Shown in pieces: positions 62,150 through 64,000 of a DNA stretch of 64,000 bases. Location: contig NZ_JAFBDZ010000002.1 in the NCBI RefSeq assembly GCF_016908495.1, positions 558,001-622,000 on the forward strand. The letters are read 5' to 3'. Below the pieces are notes generated by a model, which worked only from the letters and a program-made list of their open reading frames with translations, was not told the origin of the DNA and did not search any database. Within the stretch, counting starts at the first letter, position 1; each line of letters starts with the position of its first letter. This DNA is from Rossellomorea pakistanensis. Its GTDB lineage: Bacteria > Bacillota > Bacilli > Bacillales > Bacillaceae_B. The translations under genes and the position numbers were made by a program.

Positions 62150-62314
62150 ATGAAGAGTACAGGCATAGTTCGAAAAGTTGACGAATTAGGTAGAGTGGTT
62201 CTACCAGTTGAACTAAGGAGAAATTTAGAGATTGGGGAGAAACGTGAAGCTGTTTCCTCAGGAAGCTCTTTTATGAACGGTCCTAACAGCGTTATAAAAA
62301 AATTGAGTTTGTAG
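62150..62314 (+). CDS. AbrB-like DNA-binding protein, degenerate (54 residues)
   Basis: M-K-S-T-G-I-V-R-K-V-D-E-L-G-R-V-V-L-P-V-E-L-R-R is a clear AbrB/SpoVT swapped-hairpin N-terminus. The segment after I-G-E-K (residues 29-47) is unlike the family and may come from small indels, while V-I-K-K-L near the end resembles its usual close. No clear SD precedes it. Probably a decayed transition-state regulator. Confidence 0.6.
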   Translation: MKSTGIVRKVDELGRVVLPVELRRNLEIGEKREAVSSGSSFMNGPNSVIKKLSL

Positions 62315-62411
62315 TTAGTAGCCAAGAATTTTTGAGCAATCGAGAAGAAGTTTTTAGCATTCTTATGTGATTAACTAAAAATCCATTGAACGTAATAAGG
62401 AGGATTCTATC

Positions 62412-62574
62412 ATGGGTAATAAGTCAAGTAACAGGAGAACAGATTCTGCTTCAAGAGTGATTATGGCATCACCACAAACCATATATCGGCATTCATGAAC
62501 CCGGAAGCATTGGTTTTGTGGCTTCCACCGAAAGGAATGTCGGGTCATATTGACATGTTTGATCCCGTAAGATA
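62412..62574 (+). pseudogene. Fragment of an SRPBCC (AHSA1-type) domain gene
   Basis: AAGGAGG precedes ATG 62412, and the first frame reads S-R-V-I-M-A-S-P-Q-T-I-Y-R. After a one-base loss near 62488, the next frame continues A-F-M-N-P-E-A-L-V then G-M-S-G-H-I-D-M-F-D-P. This is the start of an SRPBCC ligand-binding domain. It stops at TAG 62572-62574, far short of the usual length. Confidence 0.72.
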
Positions 62575-62582
62575 GAAAAAAT

Positions 62583-62706
62583 AAGAGGCTGTTCGAAAAG
62601 GGCAAACTCATTAAAAACTGAAATTCAAGAATGTTGGTATAGCAGTATTCATTAACAAGTAATGGGGCGTCCAATAGCCGAAAAATCGACTTATTGGACA
62701 GCCCCA
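62583..62706. repeat. Dispersed nested hairpin element, copy 10
   Basis: GGGGCGTCCAATA (62664-62676) pairs with TATTGGACAGCCCC (62692-62705) as a compact stem. AGAGGCTGTTCG at the left is the further outer arm. It follows the truncated SRPBCC gene and probably terminates it. Confidence 0.7.
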
Positions 62707-62887
62707 TGTATTTGTGGATTGTTTTCTAAGAAAATGAAAGTATGTATACCACTAAACTTGAAAAAGAAGAGAAATTGATTAGCTGAAGTTCGGGCAGCAG
62801 CCTTTCACTTTGCCTTCTGTAAAATTAGTTAGCATATCTTAGGGAGTTTATTATTGGAATTAGTATTATTCTAATTGGAGGTTAAAA

Positions 62888-63040
62888 ATGGAGAAGCGTA
62901 AAAAAAAATATTCATTTGAAATTCAAAATAAATATAGACAAAAAACCAGAAAAAAAAGAGAGAATAATAACAATAAATTTGAAGTGATAATTATTGCTAT
63001 TATATTCTTAACAATAATAATAGTAAAATGGCTAGACTAA
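62888..63040 (+). CDS. Small basic membrane peptide, 50 residues, unknown
   Basis: GGAGG is six bases before ATG 62888. The product has a very basic, Asn-rich N-terminal part (about 1-30) and one hydrophobic helix near 33-47 (V-I-I-I-A-I-I-F-L-T-I-I-I-V). No family is recognised. The good SD and charge pattern suggest a real tail-anchored or single-span peptide, possibly a mobile-element accessory. Confidence 0.5.
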   Translation: MEKRKKKYSFEIQNKYRQKTRKKRENNNNKFEVIIIAIIFLTIIIVKWLD

Positions 63041-63110
63041 ATTTATACTTAAGCGGGATTATTTGTAATAAGATAAGCTACTTTTTGTAAGGTTTTTCTT
63101 GAGTAAATTC

Positions 63111-64000
63111 TTTTTTAAAGGCTGTTTTCGCATAGATTGTTGTTTTTTCCACATACTAATTAAACCTTGATATAATCCGTTTTAAGGATGGTGTTTAGTG
63201 TGTGGGAGAATGTATATGAAGAATTTAGTGAATTGAATAAATCGCAATAAATTGCTTTATTTGAAGCAATAAAACAAGATTTGCTTCCAGAAGATCCTAA
63301 GAAAGTCGATAAAATGCTCAACTCTAACCGTGAGGCTCGATTTGCTTCAGGTATAGCCTGTGTTCATTGTGGAAGTAAATCTGTTAGAAGTAATGGTAAA
63401 TATCGTTCAAGACAACGATATTTGTGTAAGGACTGCAAACATTCAATGATATAAAGAATACTCCCTTCTCAGGTTCGAAATATCCCGAAAAATGGGTCAG
63501 ATACATTGAACTAATGGTGGAGGGCTATACGTTACCCAAGATTGCTAAACTCCTGCACATCCATATTTCTACTGATTTTTACTGGAGACACAAAATTTTG
63601 AACGCTCTTGGCAGCCTTGGCTTTGCACAATTAGAGGGTATCGTCGAAAGTGACGAAACCTTATTTCGTGAGTCATTAAAGGGGCGACGCGAAATTCCCC
63701 ATAGAAAATCAAAGAAGCGTGGAGAGAAGGATTCTAAACGTGGGATTTCAAAACAAAAGATAGCTGTTGTAGTTGCACAAGATTGTAATGGGAAATATAA
63801 TTGCCCGTAAAGCAGGTACAGGTCGGGTAAAAGCGGCAGAAATTGATGCAGTGATAGGTGGTTTTATTCACCCATCTGCTTTGTTATGTACCGATACTGC
63901 AACAAAACTATAAAAAATTTGCAAAGATAAAAGGCTTGCTGCACGAAACCATTAACGAGCGTCAGAAACAAAGGGTGAAAAAGGGAATATATCATATACA
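63111..64000 (+). mobile_element. IS1595-family insertion sequence, left end and most of the element, cut by the window edge
   Basis: TTAAAGGCTGTTTTCG (63115-63130) followed by ATAGATTGTTGTTTTTT (63132-63148) resembles the left end of the MITE-like element at 42813. About 60 bases downstream the transposase frame begins. The right end is outside the window. The transposase is inactivated, so the copy is not autonomous. Confidence 0.7.
63190..64000 (+). pseudogene. Inactivated IS1595-type transposase
   Basis: The zinc-ribbon part C-V-H-C-G-S-K-S and Y-L-C-K-D-C-K-H, then the G-S-K-Y-P-E-K-W-V-R-Y segment and the ISXO2-type catalytic region I-V-E-S-D-E-T and A-L-L-C-T-D-T-A identify the family. 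An in-frame TAA lies near 63248-63250. One base is lost near 63446 (frame shifts before F-N-D), and single A insertions near 63798 and 63906 disrupt the catalytic half. The frame would continue beyond the window. Confidence 0.85.

Overview
The window is AT-rich, densely packed DNA with AGGAGG-type ribosome binding sites, frequent TTG/GTG starts, CcpA-type cre sites, spore germination (ger) genes, a YjcZ-like sporulation peptide and DeoR/RocB/RpiR-type genes. All of this points to a chromosomal region of an endospore-forming Bacillaceae (Bacillus in the broad sense). No rRNA or tRNA gene was seen.

Layout. (1) 1-14860, glycan utilisation: the tail of a discoidin-domain protein, a DUF624 membrane protein, a 52-bp tandem repeat array, a GH38 alpha-mannosidase, a YesM/YesN-type two-component pair, an LplB/LplC/LplA-type ABC importer without its own ATPase, a GH1 glycosidase and a ROK sugar kinase. 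(2) 15035-20899, guanidino-compound catabolism: an IclR regulator divergent from two dimethylarginine-hydrolase-type enzymes, an APC amino-acid permease and a RocB-like M20 hydrolase. (3) 21262-25464, an orphan ABC binding lipoprotein, an MFS exporter flanked by palindromes but without a regulator, and a VTT/TVP38 membrane protein. (4) 26003-35666, amino-sugar/murein turnover: AnmK, a BadF-type amino-sugar kinase, a DUF871 (MupG-like) hydrolase, PTS IIA/IIB/IIC, an RpiR regulator, a GH4 phospho-glycosidase and a YngK-like GHL10 hydrolase. (5) 36034-40505, a spore germinant receptor operon in the order C-A-D-B, then a YjcZ-like peptide. (6) 41271-49752, a Tat-exported metallophosphoesterase, the deoR / deoC-nupC-pdp deoxyribonucleoside operon and a Sec-exported metallophosphoesterase. 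(7) 50070-60098, an orphan gerAB gene, a CitA/DcuS-type two-component system, a TctCBA transporter with tricarballylate dehydrogenase TcuA, and a DASS anion transporter. (8) 60199-64000, decayed mobile DNA: small ORFs, a broken ICEBs1/Tn916-type cwlT with its downstream partner, a degenerate AbrB-like gene, a broken SRPBCC gene and an inactivated IS1595-family transposase.

How the parts work together. Each metabolic block pairs a regulator or sensor with a transporter and intracellular enzymes. Block 1 imports unphosphorylated oligosaccharide, which the kinase and GH1 enzyme may process as 6-phosphate, while GH38 trims mannose. Block 4 plausibly imports a cell-wall disaccharide by PTS and feeds GlcNAc/MurNAc 6-phosphates to central metabolism. 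Block 6 salvages deoxynucleosides under a DeoR operator plus a cre site that can be read directly.

Underlying the genes are several intergenic repeat families: about a dozen long nested hairpins (ends like GGCTGTCCCAAA / TTTGGGACAGCC) placed at gene ends, heptamer arrays phased at 20-21 bp, and a MITE-like element whose end matches the DNA in front of the IS1595-type transposase. These repeats, the DDAH-RocB cluster and the murein cluster are the most interesting parts of the window.
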